Assembly: GCA_035634255.1 (NCBI GenBank)
Contig: DASQDI010000079.1
Span: 65,273 to 129,272 of the forward strand
Direction of reading: 5' to 3'
Length of the DNA stretch: 64,000 bases
DNA from: DATLMR01 sp035634255
GTDB taxonomy: Bacteria > Acidobacteriota > Blastocatellia > UBA7656
The notes under the pieces are model-generated. The model was not told where the DNA came from. It made no database searches and was given only the letters and a program-made list of their open reading frames with translations. Shown here in pieces: positions 16,370-25,011 of this stretch (position 1 is the stretch's first letter; the number at the start of each line of letters is the position of its first letter). A program made the translations under genes and the position numbers.

Positions 16370-16759
16370 ATGGTTCGGAGCATAATCGCCGTCGTGACTG
16401 GTTTCTTGTTCATCGGCGCGCTATCGGTCGGCGCGACCTTCCTGTTGAAAATCGTGATGCCGGGGGCTCTAACGGCGCGCACGGAAAGCGTGCCGGTGCT
16501 GCTGCTGGTGATGGCCTACGTCGGGGTCTTCGCCGTGGCGGGCTGTTACCTCGCGGCGGTTCTGGCCGGTCGCAAGCCGATGAAGCACGCGCTGATCCTG
16601 GGGGTGCTCGGGCTGGCCTTCAATATAATAGGCACGATAGACCGGTGGGACACCGCGCCCGCGTGGTTCCACATAATCTCCCTGCTGCTCGTGATGCCGT
16701 ACGCATGGCTCGGCGGGCGCTTGCGAGAAATGCAGCTCCGGCAGGCCCGCGCCGCCTGA
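16370..16759 (+). CDS. Four-helix integral membrane protein of unknown function
   Basis: 129 residues from the ATG at 16370, which has GAGGAGG six bases upstream; a GTG at 16346 is in frame but overlaps that site. Four hydrophobic segments are visible (about 3-26, 41-63, 70-88 and 97-116). The loop between helices 2 and 3 is AGRKPMKHA and the C-terminus is Arg-rich, so both ends are probably cytoplasmic. No family recognised. Confidence 0.65.
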   Translation: MVRSIIAVVTGFLFIGALSVGATFLLKIVMPGALTARTESVPVLLLVMAYVGVFAVAGCYLAAVLAGRKPMKHALILGVLGLAFNIIGTIDRWDTAPAWFHIISLLLVMPYAWLGGRLREMQLRQARAA

Positions 16760-16770
16760 CCGCCTTCCGC

Positions 16771-17802
16771 TCACCGCACGGGGTCGTAGCTGATCCCGAG
16801 GGTCATGATTTTTTGCAGCAAGGCTCCATACCCGACTCCGCAGTGCTCGGCCGAGTCGGCGAAGTCTTCGTTGTGCGCTATCTGGGGGTTCGGGTTCACC
16901 TCAAGCACGTAGATCCGGCCATCCTCCCTCAGGCGGTAGTCGATCCTCGCGTACCCGGTCAGGCCGAGTATCTTGTAGATGCGCTTTGAAAGGCGCTCGA
17001 ACTCCCTTTTCGCCGGGGGCTCAAGCTCCGCCGGGCGGGTCGTAAGGCCGATCTTCTTTTGATACTCCACGTCCCACTTGACCTTGCCCGTGGCGATATT
17101 GGGCGCTCCTTCCGGCAGGTTGGCCATCACAAGCTCCCACGGCGTGTAGGCCTGAAGCTTCTGATTGCCGATCACTCCGACGTATATCTCGCGCCCTTCG
17201 ACGTACTCTTCGGCGATGGCGTGCGTCCCGTTCTGCCGGTGGATGAACTCCACGCGCTCCTTCAGCCGCTCGTCGTCGCGCACGATTGAGGCCTGCGCTA
17301 TCCCGACCGAGCCTTCGTCGCTGACCGATTTTACGAAGAGCGGGAAGGTCAAACGGCCCGGCCTCTGCACCTTGCGGTTGAGCGGGAAGACCCCGAAACG
17401 GGGCACGTGCACGCGGTGGTAAGCCAGAATCTTCTTCGTCAGAGCCTTGTCGTGGGTGAGGGTCAGGCCGCGGGGGTTGCACCCCGTGTACTTTTGCTTC
17501 CTCAATTCGAGGTAGCTCACCACGTGCTGGTCGAAGAGCGGATAGCCGTCGAACTCTTCGAGCAGGTTGAAAGCTATGTGGGGCTTGTGCTCTTCGATGG
17601 CGTCCCGGATAACCCCAAGCTCGCCCCTGACCCCCACGGGCCAGACGCTGTGCCCCAGCCCGCGCAGGGTGGACACCACGTCGTATTCGGTGCGCCACTC
17701 CTCTTTCTCTTTATTGTCGACGCCATCCAGAGTGTCGGGCGGGACCAGGTCTTCGCGCACCAGCACGATGGCGCGGAGCTTTTTCTTAGGCTTGAATCTC
17801 AT
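16771..17802 (-). CDS. ATP-grasp ligase, D-alanine-D-alanine ligase-like
   Basis: 343 residues. The start is the ATG at 17802, which overlaps the TGA of the upstream peptidase gene by 4 bases (ATGA). The ATP-grasp fold is clear: a preATP domain (about 1-105), the Lys region FPLFVKSVSDEGSVGI (about 165-180), AIAEEYVEGREIYVGVIG, and the metal-binding end YVLEVNPNPQ with Glu and Asn. It resembles D-Ala-D-Ala ligases but lacks the context of cell-wall genes. Such ligases join an amine to an acyl-phosphate; substrates here are probably amino acids or peptides. The translationally coupled metallopeptidase suggests a make-and-cleave or precursor-trimming pair. Confidence 0.85.
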   Translation of the reverse strand: MRFKPKKKLRAIVLVREDLVPPDTLDGVDNKEKEEWRTEYDVVSTLRGLGHSVWPVGVRGELGVIRDAIEEHKPHIAFNLLEEFDGYPLFDQHVVSYLELRKQKYTGCNPRGLTLTHDKALTKKILAYHRVHVPRFGVFPLNRKVQRPGRLTFPLFVKSVSDEGSVGIAQASIVRDDERLKERVEFIHRQNGTHAIAEEYVEGREIYVGVIGNQKLQAYTPWELVMANLPEGAPNIATGKVKWDVEYQKKIGLTTRPAELEPPAKREFERLSKRIYKILGLTGYARIDYRLREDGRIYVLEVNPNPQIAHNEDFADSAEHCGVGYGALLQKIMTLGISYDPVR

Positions 17803-18860
17803 AGAGCAATCCTGTGATAGCCGGAATGAATTCCGTTCATGGTCTGGACCGTCAACAGCACGAGCGCCTTCTGCCGCGCATGCTCCGGCGTCAGGTCGAC
17901 TCGCAGCTTCAGCTCCCTGCAACGGTTGATCATCTGTGTGAGCATCTGGTCGATGGCGTAGTTGTGCACGCCGGTCGCTTCCGCCACCTCGCGGCATAGC
18001 TCGCGGCGGGAGCGTTTGAGGAAGGTGACCGCGCTCGGGGCTGATTTGTGGCGGGGCTCCGGCGAGAAGATGCGGAGCAGGTCGCGGTCATAATCGCGGG
18101 GCCACAGGAAGGCGTAGTATTGCCGCTTCTTCCGGTAATGCTCGCGCAGAGTCATCTCCAGCCCGGACAACTCGTCGACCCTCTCGCGGGATTCGTCGAC
18201 GGGCGCCTTGCCCTCAAGCTCTCTGATAATTCCTTCGACGTATTCCAGCTTGCGAAGGGCGGGCCAGCCCGCGTACTGCCTCTTCCACCGCGCTCCGGGC
18301 GCTACCACCACGGCGAAGGTCTCCGCGAAATCTTCGGCCGGGTGCGCCTGGGCGTACCACGCCGGAAGGTGCAGGACGTAGTCGCGGCTGTTAGGCTCCG
18401 GCTTGTACCAGTTGGGGTAGGGGCGTTTGTACGAGCCGAACAACTCCCGGTAGAGCGGCCTGCGGTAAAGGCGAAACGCATTATCCAGCGCGTGGCCTGC
18501 CTCATGCCGCATGATCCGGAGGCAGTCTTTTTCGGAGCCGCCTTCCACTTCCAACATCTGCCTGCGCTCAAGTTTGGACAGCCGGGGGTGGGCCAGGTAA
18601 AAAGGGATGGCGAAGCCCGCGACCTGATCGGGGGAGAACCACTCTTCGGACAGCCAGACGTGAGGCCTGAATCGAAGGCCGCGAGCTTCGAGCTCTCCGT
18701 AGAGCCTCTCGGCGCGGCGCTCAAGGGGAGTCCCTTCGATGGCGACGGGCAGGTCGCACAGGCGCGCGTCGAGCAATTGCTCGTCCGTCATGCGATCAAG
18801 TTCTTTTGCACGCAACACGCGCCGGAAGCTCCGCCTTAAATTTGATAGAGTCTCCTCCAA
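17799..18860 (-). CDS. Putative zinc metallopeptidase coupled to an ATP-grasp ligase
   Basis: Up to 353 residues from a TTG at 18860; that codon sits in GGAGGAG, so a GTG at 18818 (preceded by AAGGCGGAG) may be the true start. HEAGH (about 118-122) is the zinc-binding HExxH motif, and AEDFAETFAVV about 50 residues later supplies a likely third Glu ligand. The family appears to be the putative zinc-binding metallopeptidase group (Peptidase_Mx-like). No signal peptide is visible, implying a cytoplasmic enzyme. The C-terminal helical region (about 270-350) is extra. The 4-base overlap with the ATP-grasp gene means strict coupling. Confidence 0.75.
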   Translation of the reverse strand: MEETLSNLRRSFRRVLRAKELDRMTDEQLLDARLCDLPVAIEGTPLERRAERLYGELEARGLRFRPHVWLSEEWFSPDQVAGFAIPFYLAHPRLSKLERRQMLEVEGGSEKDCLRIMRHEAGHALDNAFRLYRRPLYRELFGSYKRPYPNWYKPEPNSRDYVLHLPAWYAQAHPAEDFAETFAVVVAPGARWKRQYAGWPALRKLEYVEGIIRELEGKAPVDESRERVDELSGLEMTLREHYRKKRQYYAFLWPRDYDRDLLRIFSPEPRHKSAPSAVTFLKRSRRELCREVAEATGVHNYAIDQMLTQMINRCRELKLRVDLTPEHARQKALVLLTVQTMNGIHSGYHRIAL

Positions 18861-19049
18861 GCGCCTGCGTGATTATAGCTTATGACGCGGCCCCGCGTCT
18901 TTGGCTGGAACTGATTGTTAGGCCATATCTTTCGCGGGGAGCGGCCGACTCCGTCCGGGCGACAGGGGCTTGCAAAATGGGCAGGGCCAGAACCGGCGAT
19001 CTCTTTCTCTTAATGATCGTCGTCTTTCTGAACGGAGCCTTCCGGCGAG

Positions 19050-19084
19050 AAAAAAGGTGCGGGGAGATGATTTCTCTCCGCACC
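19050..19084 (-). terminator. Intrinsic terminator on the minus strand with no gene upstream
   Basis: On the minus strand, GGTGCGGAGAGA pairs with TCTCCCCGCACC (12 bp, one G-U) around a 5-base loop, and is followed by TTTTTT. This is a textbook rho-independent terminator reading leftward. No minus-strand coding gene lies between it and the start of the plus-strand gene at 19330, so it may end a short non-coding RNA or antisense transcript. Confidence 0.75.
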
Positions 19085-19256
19085 GTAACTTCAACGCGGG
19101 TTTGTGAGGCACAACTCAGACTTAATGCAGAAAAACTACACCTTACCCTTTGCTCGCCCCTGCCGGTGAAGATAGTCGAAATATACACCGCGCCCGTATA
19201 AAACTGAACCGTCCGTGAGCGCTTTTCGAAGGACCTCATCATATCCATAGCGCGGG

Positions 19257-19284
19257 TTGTTTTGCCAGTTAATTGGAGTATAAT
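19257..19284 (+). promoter_or_regulatory. Putative sigma-70-like promoter of the winged-helix-like membrane protein
   Basis: TTGTTT (19257-19262) and TATAAT (19279-19284) are 16 bp apart. Predicted +1 is about 19291, leaving a 39-base A/T-rich leader that contains the tandem repeat AGGTTATA-AGGTTATA just before the ATG. Confidence 0.5.
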
Positions 19285-19329
19285 GAGGTTTCCTCCTAAC
19301 AGAATCAAAAGGTTATAAGGTTATAAAGT

Positions 19330-20757
19330 ATGACGCGCGAAGTGTTGCATTCGGCCGTTAACAAGTTAAGTGCGGCTGGGCCTGGGACCGAAGAGAAGAT
19401 GGAGCAGTTGGAGAAGATTTTGGGGAGCCGCCTGCTCCAGGGCTCGGGCAATCTCAGGTCTCTGCTCAGGTATGTCACCCTCAAAGTGATCGAAGACCAG
19501 GACATTCAACTGAAGGAGTACATAATCGCGACCGACGTGTTCGGTCGCGGTAGCGATTTCGACGCGCGCACCGATTCGGTCGTGCGCGTGCAGGCGAAGA
19601 GGCTCAGAGAGAAATTAAAAGAGTATTACGAGACGGAAGGCAAAGAGGACAGGGTTCTGATCGAGCTTCCGAAGGGGCAGTACAACGTGGCCTTCTCGTT
19701 CATCGAAAGGGAGGGAGAGGAGCGGGTCGCCGCCGAGCCGGAGCCGCCCGTCGCCCCGCTCGGGGCGCAGACGCCCCAGGAGCAGGAGGGCGCCGCGCAA
19801 ACGCCACCGGCCCCTTCGCCCTCGCTCCTCGACGGGGAGAAGCTATGGAAGATGGCTTCGGGCGCGGCGCTCTTAGTGTTGCTCGGCTCGATCATAGTGC
19901 TCTCACTCTCGTATAACAACTTTCGCACGCAGTCCAGCGAGACCGGCCCGACAGACCTGAACGTCTCCCCCGGAGCCGTGTGGGACCCCTTCATGCGGAG
20001 CGGCCTTCCCACCCTGCTCGTCCTGAGCAACCCGCCCGTTTATCGCTTCTCGAACGGCTCGGACCCGGAAGTGTTGCTGAAGAAGTCGATGGAGATGACT
20101 TCGGAGCAAACTGAGCTGATGGCCCAGTCGCTCAAGGACAAGTTCGTGATGAGGCAGTCGCACGCCCCCCGGCTGATCCTCTCCTCCGGAGACTACACGG
20201 GGATGGGCGAGGCCATAGGGGTTTACTGCGTCACCGACCTCTTCCGGTCGTCCGGGAAGAAGATAGCGCTCAAGCAGAGCCGCACCGTCAGCGCGGAAGA
20301 CCTTAAGAGCAACAACATGATTTTGCTCGGGAGCGTCTGGGCGAACGAGTGGTCCGGGAAGCTGCCCATCAAGGAAGATTTCACCTACAGCCTGAACGCC
20401 ACCATCGATAACAACAACCCCCTGCCCGGAGAGGAGCGCGAGTACAGGCCGAAGTTCAACGAGCAGACGGGCGAGCTTGTGGAAGACTACGCCCTCATCA
20501 CGGTCAAGCCGAGCGTCTCCGTCCGCAACATACTGATGGTCCTGTCGGGCATCCACAGCGAAGGGACGCAGGCCGCGGCGGAGTACGTGACCAGGAGGGA
20601 TTACCTGAACAACCTCAACCAGCGCCTCGAACAGATGGCGGTCAGGGGCACGCCTCCGAAGTACTACCAGGTACTTCTGAAGGTCCAGGTGGTGAACGGA
20701 ATCTCGATGACCGTCTCGATAGTCTCCATCCATCAACTCGTGGCGGCCGGGGAGTGA
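19330..20757 (+). CDS. Membrane-anchored protein with an N-terminal winged-helix-like domain
   Basis: 475 residues. The N-terminal domain (about 30-125) contains LKEYIIATDVFGR, DARTDSVVRVQAKRLREKL and IELPKGQYNVAF, a module frequent in acidobacterial one-component membrane proteins and resembling an OmpR/CadC-like winged helix. A Pro/Ala/Glu-rich linker (135-168) leads to one membrane helix (about 174-195). The C-terminal region (about 200-475) is probably periplasmic and ends with VVNGISMTVSIVSIHQL; it has no recognised domain. The layout suggests a transmembrane sensor acting directly on DNA, although the output genes are unknown. Confidence 0.65.
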   Translation: MTREVLHSAVNKLSAAGPGTEEKMEQLEKILGSRLLQGSGNLRSLLRYVTLKVIEDQDIQLKEYIIATDVFGRGSDFDARTDSVVRVQAKRLREKLKEYYETEGKEDRVLIELPKGQYNVAFSFIEREGEERVAAEPEPPVAPLGAQTPQEQEGAAQTPPAPSPSLLDGEKLWKMASGAALLVLLGSIIVLSLSYNNFRTQSSETGPTDLNVSPGAVWDPFMRSGLPTLLVLSNPPVYRFSNGSDPEVLLKKSMEMTSEQTELMAQSLKDKFVMRQSHAPRLILSSGDYTGMGEAIGVYCVTDLFRSSGKKIALKQSRTVSAEDLKSNNMILLGSVWANEWSGKLPIKEDFTYSLNATIDNNNPLPGEEREYRPKFNEQTGELVEDYALITVKPSVSVRNILMVLSGIHSEGTQAAAEYVTRRDYLNNLNQRLEQMAVRGTPPKYYQVLLKVQVVNGISMTVSIVSIHQLVAAGE

Positions 20758-20770
20758 TATGGGGCCGCCC

Positions 20771-21679
20771 TTACGGAGATTTGGGAGGGGGGAAGTGGGG
20801 CTTGTTGGGCAGGACGATGTTTTTACCCACGCCCACGTCGTTAAGAGTTATCTGTTTGCGCGTGTTCCTGTCCACCTTCCACCGGGCCTGCCAGTACCAG
20901 AGGCCATAGTCTGAGCACTTCTCGCCGTTCCACTCGATCCACTGCCGGAAATTATTGTACGTCTCGTAGCTCTTCTCGCCCCACCGGATGTCCGGCGCGT
21001 CCAGGTCGTATATCTTACCTTCGGAGTCGGGAGTCAGCCTGAGGTACCTCGGGTTCGACGTGTCGGAGGTCCACACCTTGTTGGTGGAGTCCGCGACGTG
21101 CCCATCTATCCAGTTGTGAGAGAAGACCTCGCGCTTGAACGCCCAGCCCGATGCCACGACTTTGTGGACGCCTTTGGGCGACAGGGTGGCGACCGGGGCG
21201 ACTTTGGCGGAAGCGCCCATATTGTCTACGAAAGTGCCTTCCTTCTCGTCGATAAGTGATGACATCGGGCTTTTGAAGGTGACGGCCCCGAGCTTGTCGG
21301 TCGCGTCCCGCGAGCCCGGATCGAAGGGCGCCGCGTTGGGCGGCCGAAGCCCGCTCTTCTTGATCTCGATGACCGCCCACAATACCCAAAGGTCGACGTG
21401 ATCTTTCACGCCCCCGAGGGACGCCTCGACGTGATACTTTTTGCTGGCCGCGAGCGACACCTTGCGCTGGTTCGGCTTGCCCGGCACCGGAGAGCCCGAG
21501 CCTTCGGACCACCGAATCTGCTTCCACTCAGCTTCGTTATTGTTGGGGGCGGTCTTCGCCTCGACAATCGCATGGGCCGAACTATTCTTCACCGCCGCCC
21601 AGTTCTTGTCGCCCGTGACGTTCGCCTGAGTTGCATTCTCCACCACGGTGAGCTTGACTAGTTTAGCTGGAGTGGACAT
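20771..21679 (-). CDS. Protein of unknown function, beta-rich, non-membrane
   Basis: 302 residues without a signal peptide. The first half carries conserved-looking segments WAAVKNSSAHAIVEA, EWKQIRWSEGSG, KYHVEASLGGV and DLWVLWAVIEI, which suggest one or two immunoglobulin-like beta domains. The second half is rich in Trp and Tyr (WGEKSYETYNNFRQW, GLWYWQARWK). I cannot assign a family. It is convergent with the preceding membrane protein, the two stops being 13 bases apart. An AGGAGAGGCCGCG site precedes the ATG, supporting translation. Confidence 0.6.
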   Translation of the reverse strand: MSTPAKLVKLTVVENATQANVTGDKNWAAVKNSSAHAIVEAKTAPNNNEAEWKQIRWSEGSGSPVPGKPNQRKVSLAASKKYHVEASLGGVKDHVDLWVLWAVIEIKKSGLRPPNAAPFDPGSRDATDKLGAVTFKSPMSSLIDEKEGTFVDNMGASAKVAPVATLSPKGVHKVVASGWAFKREVFSHNWIDGHVADSTNKVWTSDTSNPRYLRLTPDSEGKIYDLDAPDIRWGEKSYETYNNFRQWIEWNGEKCSDYGLWYWQARWKVDRNTRKQITLNDVGVGKNIVLPNKPHFPPPKSP

Positions 21680-21886
21680 CGCGGCCTCTCCTGAAAACCT
21701 GATCCCTGCCTGAAGGGGCTGTCTGTTACGTTCATCTCATTTTTTCCGGTCAAGCCTATTACTACTCGTGATTCATGTCAAATCGCGGCCGGGCCCGCCT
21801 GCCGAACCCGTTACCGATGCTAGGTGCCGCGCGCGGGCTGCTGATAAAATCATGCCGCGACCGGATCAAGGCAAGGAGGCAGACAG

Positions 21887-22489
21887 GTGAAACTCAAGAT
21901 CGTTCAGGTAGGCGAGCCCGTGCTCAGGCAGAGGGCGCGCGCGCTCTCGCCGGAGGACATAAAGAGCCCGTCAACCCAGCAGCTCATCGAGTCCATGAAA
22001 GAGACCATGCGCAAGGCCCCCGGCGTCGGGCTCGCCGCGCCGCAGATAGGCCAGCCCCTTCAGCTCGCCGTCATAGAAGACCGCTCCGAGTACATGAAAG
22101 ACCTCTCCCCGGAAACCGTGGACGAGCGCGGCCGCGCGGCCATCCCGTTCCACGTGATAATAAATCCGGAGCTGAAAGTGGTGGAGGCCGGGCCGGCCTA
22201 CTTCTTCGAAGGGTGCCTCAGCCTCACGGGATTCACCGCCATAGTCCCGCGCGCGCTGGCCGTGGAGGTGCGGTGCCTGAACGAGCGCGCCGAGCCCGTG
22301 ACCATCAGGGCGCGCGGCTGGTACGCGCGAATACTCCAGCACGAGATAGACCACCTGAACGGGAAAGTCTACATCGACCGCATGGAGGCGCGCTCGTTCA
22401 CGACGATGGACAACTATTCGAAGCACTGGCTGGACCACCCGGTCGAACACGTGCGGATAAGCCTCGGCCTGGTGCCGTGGAAAAGCTGA
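21887..22489 (+). CDS. def: Peptide deformylase
   Basis: 200 residues from a GTG with AAGGAGG about seven bases upstream. All three deformylase motifs are present: GVGLAAPQIG, EGCLS (metal Cys) and QHEIDHLNG (HExxH metal His and catalytic Glu). It removes the formyl group from nascent N-terminal Met. The insertion after VIEDRSEYMKDL is longer than in the E. coli enzyme. It stands alone, without the usual fmt neighbour, so it may be a secondary copy. It converges on the AlkD-like gene. Confidence 0.92.
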   Translation: MKLKIVQVGEPVLRQRARALSPEDIKSPSTQQLIESMKETMRKAPGVGLAAPQIGQPLQLAVIEDRSEYMKDLSPETVDERGRAAIPFHVIINPELKVVEAGPAYFFEGCLSLTGFTAIVPRALAVEVRCLNERAEPVTIRARGWYARILQHEIDHLNGKVYIDRMEARSFTTMDNYSKHWLDHPVEHVRISLGLVPWKS

Positions 22490-22523
22490 GGGACGAGCGC
22501 GCGACGTCGGAACGGCCGCCGCC

Positions 22524-23195
22524 TTACTTCGCCCTGCGGCCCGCCGCCTTGAGGATGTAGTCGGAGGCGTCGGGGGTCTTGCAGTTGGTCTCTCCATGAT
22601 CCACTTCGACTTTGCCGATCCTTTTCGCGGAGGCGAGGGCCTTCTTCTGCAAGCCGGGACTCCGCAGGCCGATTGCTATCAGGGCCGAATTCATCGCGTC
22701 CTTCACGCGGTTCTTGCGCGAGTGAATGTCCCGCTCGATGGTTTCGAGGAAGGTCTCGAAGTAAGAGTCGTCAAGCTCCGCGTCACTCGCGGCCAGACGC
22801 GCCAGCACCAGCCAGCCCGCGCGCCCGACCATCTCCGCGCCCGATTTGCTCCACTTCTCCATCCTGCCGCGGGCGTACGGGGTGCGGGCCGCGAACCCGG
22901 CGAAGGCGTCGGTGATCGGGTAATTGCTCAACTCCTTCGCCCACCTGTCGAGCACGGCCGCCTTGACCAGAGATGGGTCGCCTACCATCGTGGCGAGCAA
23001 GCGGGCGTCGTGGTTGCCCGATTCCCAGAGCCTTTCCGCGAGGACCTGATCGACCTTGATCCTCTTCTTCAGAGCCCCGAGCGCGGCGTAACTGACCCCG
23101 TAAAGATCACCCTCGACGCCGTGACGCCTGTAGGTCTTCCGGGTCTGCTCCGAGCCGAGGGCCTTCAACTCCTCCATCGCGTCTTCGTAATTCAT
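22524..23195 (-). CDS. DNA alkylation repair protein, AlkD-like HEAT-repeat fold
   Basis: 223 residues, almost entirely helical. Segments such as GVSYAALGALKKRIKVDQVLAERLW, HDARLLATMVGD, FAARTPYARGRMEKWSKSG and KNRVKDAMNSALIAIGLR match the ALK/AlkD HEAT-like superfamily. AlkD removes bulky or cationic alkyl bases by holding flipped-out nucleotides against helical repeats. Several members of the superfamily have lost glycosylase activity, so the enzymatic role is not certain. Standing alone, it is followed after 37 bases by a small exported protein. Confidence 0.8.
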   Translation of the reverse strand: MNYEDAMEELKALGSEQTRKTYRRHGVEGDLYGVSYAALGALKKRIKVDQVLAERLWESGNHDARLLATMVGDPSLVKAAVLDRWAKELSNYPITDAFAGFAARTPYARGRMEKWSKSGAEMVGRAGWLVLARLAASDAELDDSYFETFLETIERDIHSRKNRVKDAMNSALIAIGLRSPGLQKKALASAKRIGKVEVDHGETNCKTPDASDYILKAAGRRAK

Positions 23196-23232
23196 GCCGA
23201 GTGCTCAACCTTTCTTAGTCCGGGATTAGGCC

Positions 23233-23619
23233 TCATGGCTTTGGCCGCTTGAAGTATAAACCATCCAGCTTGGTGCCCCTGACCTCCATCGGCCCCGGCC
23301 CGACCATCTCCCACCCTTCGTCTCCAAGGCGGGCGACGGCCTTAGCGGCGGCCGCGTTGGTCGTCGCGTTGTCCTCAACGTCCACGACGCGCACGCCCGA
23401 ATCTCTGTAGTAGGTTATCCAGTACACGCCGGCCCTGCCGCCCACGTACGCGGCCTTTGTGACCACGCAATACTCCCACCTCTGGGGCGGGCTTTCTACC
23501 GCGGCCTCCGCCTCGGGCGTGACTGAGCGGTCTGCCCGGAGACTGCTGAAGAACAGCCCGCCCCCTAGGAATCCGACCGTGAAGATGGCTGCGGCGATAA
23601 ACTGTCGCATTCTATTCAT
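23233..23619 (-). CDS. Exported or anchored DUF4177-like small protein
   Basis: 128 residues from the ATG at 23619, preceded by GGAGGAGAGACG; the longer frame from 23742 lacks a site. One hydrophobic N-terminal helix (FIAAAIFTVGFLGGGLFFSS) acts as signal or anchor. The mature part has RWEYCVVTK at its start and GDEGWEMVG ... LYFKRP at its end, the typical ends of DUF4177-like domains that fold as a small alpha/beta unit. Role unknown. It precedes the AlkD-like gene on the other side by a 37-base gap. Confidence 0.65.
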   Translation of the reverse strand: MNRMRQFIAAAIFTVGFLGGGLFFSSLRADRSVTPEAEAAVESPPQRWEYCVVTKAAYVGGRAGVYWITYYRDSGVRVVDVEDNATTNAAAAKAVARLGDEGWEMVGPGPMEVRGTKLDGLYFKRPKP

Positions 23620-23738
23620 CGTCTCTCCTCCCTGAAGATCGGCAATGTATATCTCCATCAAATAACGCGGGGCGGTCGGAAAAGTGGCAAAATAAAAAGG
23701 CCCGCGGCACAGGATCGCAAGCGAGACCGCGCCGCCCC

Positions 23739-24509
23739 TCACATCCTCCGCTTGAATACCTTGTCGTTCTTCATAACGAAGTGGACCTGCTTGAGCGCCT
23801 GAATGTTATCAAGAGGATTTTCGGGAAGTCCTATGATGTCGGCCGCCAGTCCGGGCTTGATGGCCCCGCGCCGCTTTTCGACCCCGAGCAGCCGCGCGGA
23901 GTTGACGGTTAGGGCCCGAAGGATCGACTTCGCCGGGACCCCCGCTTCGAGGTACTCGGGGTCGTCGAGGGCCGACCGCCTGACCCTCAGGCCGAACTGC
24001 CCCCCGAACGGGGCGATGATGCGGCCCGCCGCTATGATAGTCGGGCCGGGGACCAACCCCTCGTCGATGGCACGGCGGAGGTCAACGTCCGCGTAGTCGC
24101 CCGCGTTGCCCACGTCGCGTACGGTCGTGAAGCCCGAGTCGAGCATCTCTTTCGCGTGGACGACCCCTTGGATGGCCCGGTAGCCAGTGCGGTCGAGCAG
24201 GCTCAGGAGTAGGAAGTCACCCCCGTCGCGGGGGATTGATAGGAGGGCGCAGAGGTGAGTGTGGCTGTCGAACAGGCCCGGCATTACGGTCGAGCCGGAC
24301 AGGTCGATGACGTTCGCGCCCTTCGGGACCTCAAGTCCCGGCGCGACCGCCGTTATCTTGTCCCGCTCGACGAGTATGACCTGATTCTTCGACACCGCGC
24401 CGGGCTCAGGGTCGAGCAGCCTGCCCGCTTTGATCGCGGTCACCTGCGCGAGCGCGGCGGGAGGGAAGAGCAGCAAGAAGGACAGGACGATGTGCAGGGG
24501 AGCTTTCAT
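23739..24509 (-). pseudogene. Amidohydrolase with internal deletion of the central barrel
   Basis: Frame intact for 256 residues from the ATG at 24509, with a signal peptide (IVLSFLLLFPPAALAQ). The N-terminal part keeps the amidohydrolase opening (VIDLSGSTVMPGLFDSHTHL, with the HxH pair) and the C-terminal part keeps SARLLGVEKRRGAIKPGLAADI. Exported Xaa-Pro dipeptidase-like amidohydrolases are usually about 400-450 residues. Here RIIAPFGGQFG jumps almost directly to VPAKSILRALTVNSARL, removing the carbamylated Lys, two metal His and most of the barrel. The deletion is in frame. It is probably inactive; an assembly artefact is possible. Confidence 0.75.
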
Positions 24510-24627
24510 GGTGATCTCAGGGGAATCTTTCTTAAAGCATGCGGCCGGCCGGCCCGCGCTTCTATGAAGCCCGCGGGCCGGCCAGCCGTTTTGTCGGTAC
24601 GTCAAGTTGTTAGGGAGATTCCGAGCG

Positions 24628-25011
24628 TTACGACGCCGCCGAGTCCTCCTGCATCATGCCGAAGATGTTCGACTCCGTGTCCTTGCAGTAGACGAGCCAG
24701 CCGACTCCGGGGATGGCCATCTTCGGCATGACTACGGTGCCGCCGATGCTTTCGACTTTAGAGGCCGCCTCGTCCACCGAGGGAACGTCCACGGTGCAAA
24801 CGTAAGCGGTGACGGCCTGACCGTCGACGGGGCCCATTCGCTTCAGCAGCCCGCCGTCGATGCCCGGCTGTTCTTCCGGCCCGGTCCTGATGAGCCAGTA
24901 GTCCTGAGGGCCTCCGAACCTTTGAAACTGCCAGCCGAAAGCGCTCTCATAAAAGGAGACCGCGCGCTGCGGCTCCTCGGCGTGAATCTCGAAATGTATT
25001 ACTCTTGGCAT
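24628..25011 (-). CDS. VOC family protein (single-domain)
   Basis: 127 residues from the ATG at 25011 (MPRVIHFEIHAEEPQ); GGAGGAAC lies 10-15 bases upstream. The glyoxalase/bleomycin-resistance fold is evident: FEIHAEEPQRAVSFYESAFGW, then VCTVDVPSVDEAASKVES and ending NIFGMMQED. Metal ligand positions are His8 and Glu near the end. Such proteins bind small organic compounds or act as isomerases; the target is unknown. The neighbour on the other strand side is the flavin/F420 enzyme gene, about 200 bases upstream. Confidence 0.8.
   Translation of the reverse strand: MPRVIHFEIHAEEPQRAVSFYESAFGWQFQRFGGPQDYWLIRTGPEEQPGIDGGLLKRMGPVDGQAVTAYVCTVDVPSVDEAASKVESIGGTVVMPKMAIPGVGWLVYCKDTESNIFGMMQEDSAAS

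Larger units (their letters stand above)
18861..19329 (+). other. 469-base intergenic stretch between divergent genes
   Basis: No convincing gene is seen. The stretch holds a TATAAT on the minus strand (18877-18872) that may serve the peptidase gene, a minus-strand terminator (19050-19084), and the promoter of the gene at 19330. An open frame on the minus strand (18880-19308) starts with TTG and encodes Ser/Arg-rich sequence without protein-like pattern, so I do not call it. Confidence 0.5.

Noticed and set aside
16771..17802. ATP-grasp gene as the missing ligase of the microviridin-type precursor
   Set aside because: It is D-Ala-D-Ala-ligase-like, not RimK/MdnC-like, lies 18 kb away on the same strand and is already coupled to a peptidase gene.
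18880..19308. Minus-strand open frame of 142 codons as a gene
   Set aside because: TTG start without a ribosome site, Ser/Arg-rich composition and a terminator hairpin in its middle.
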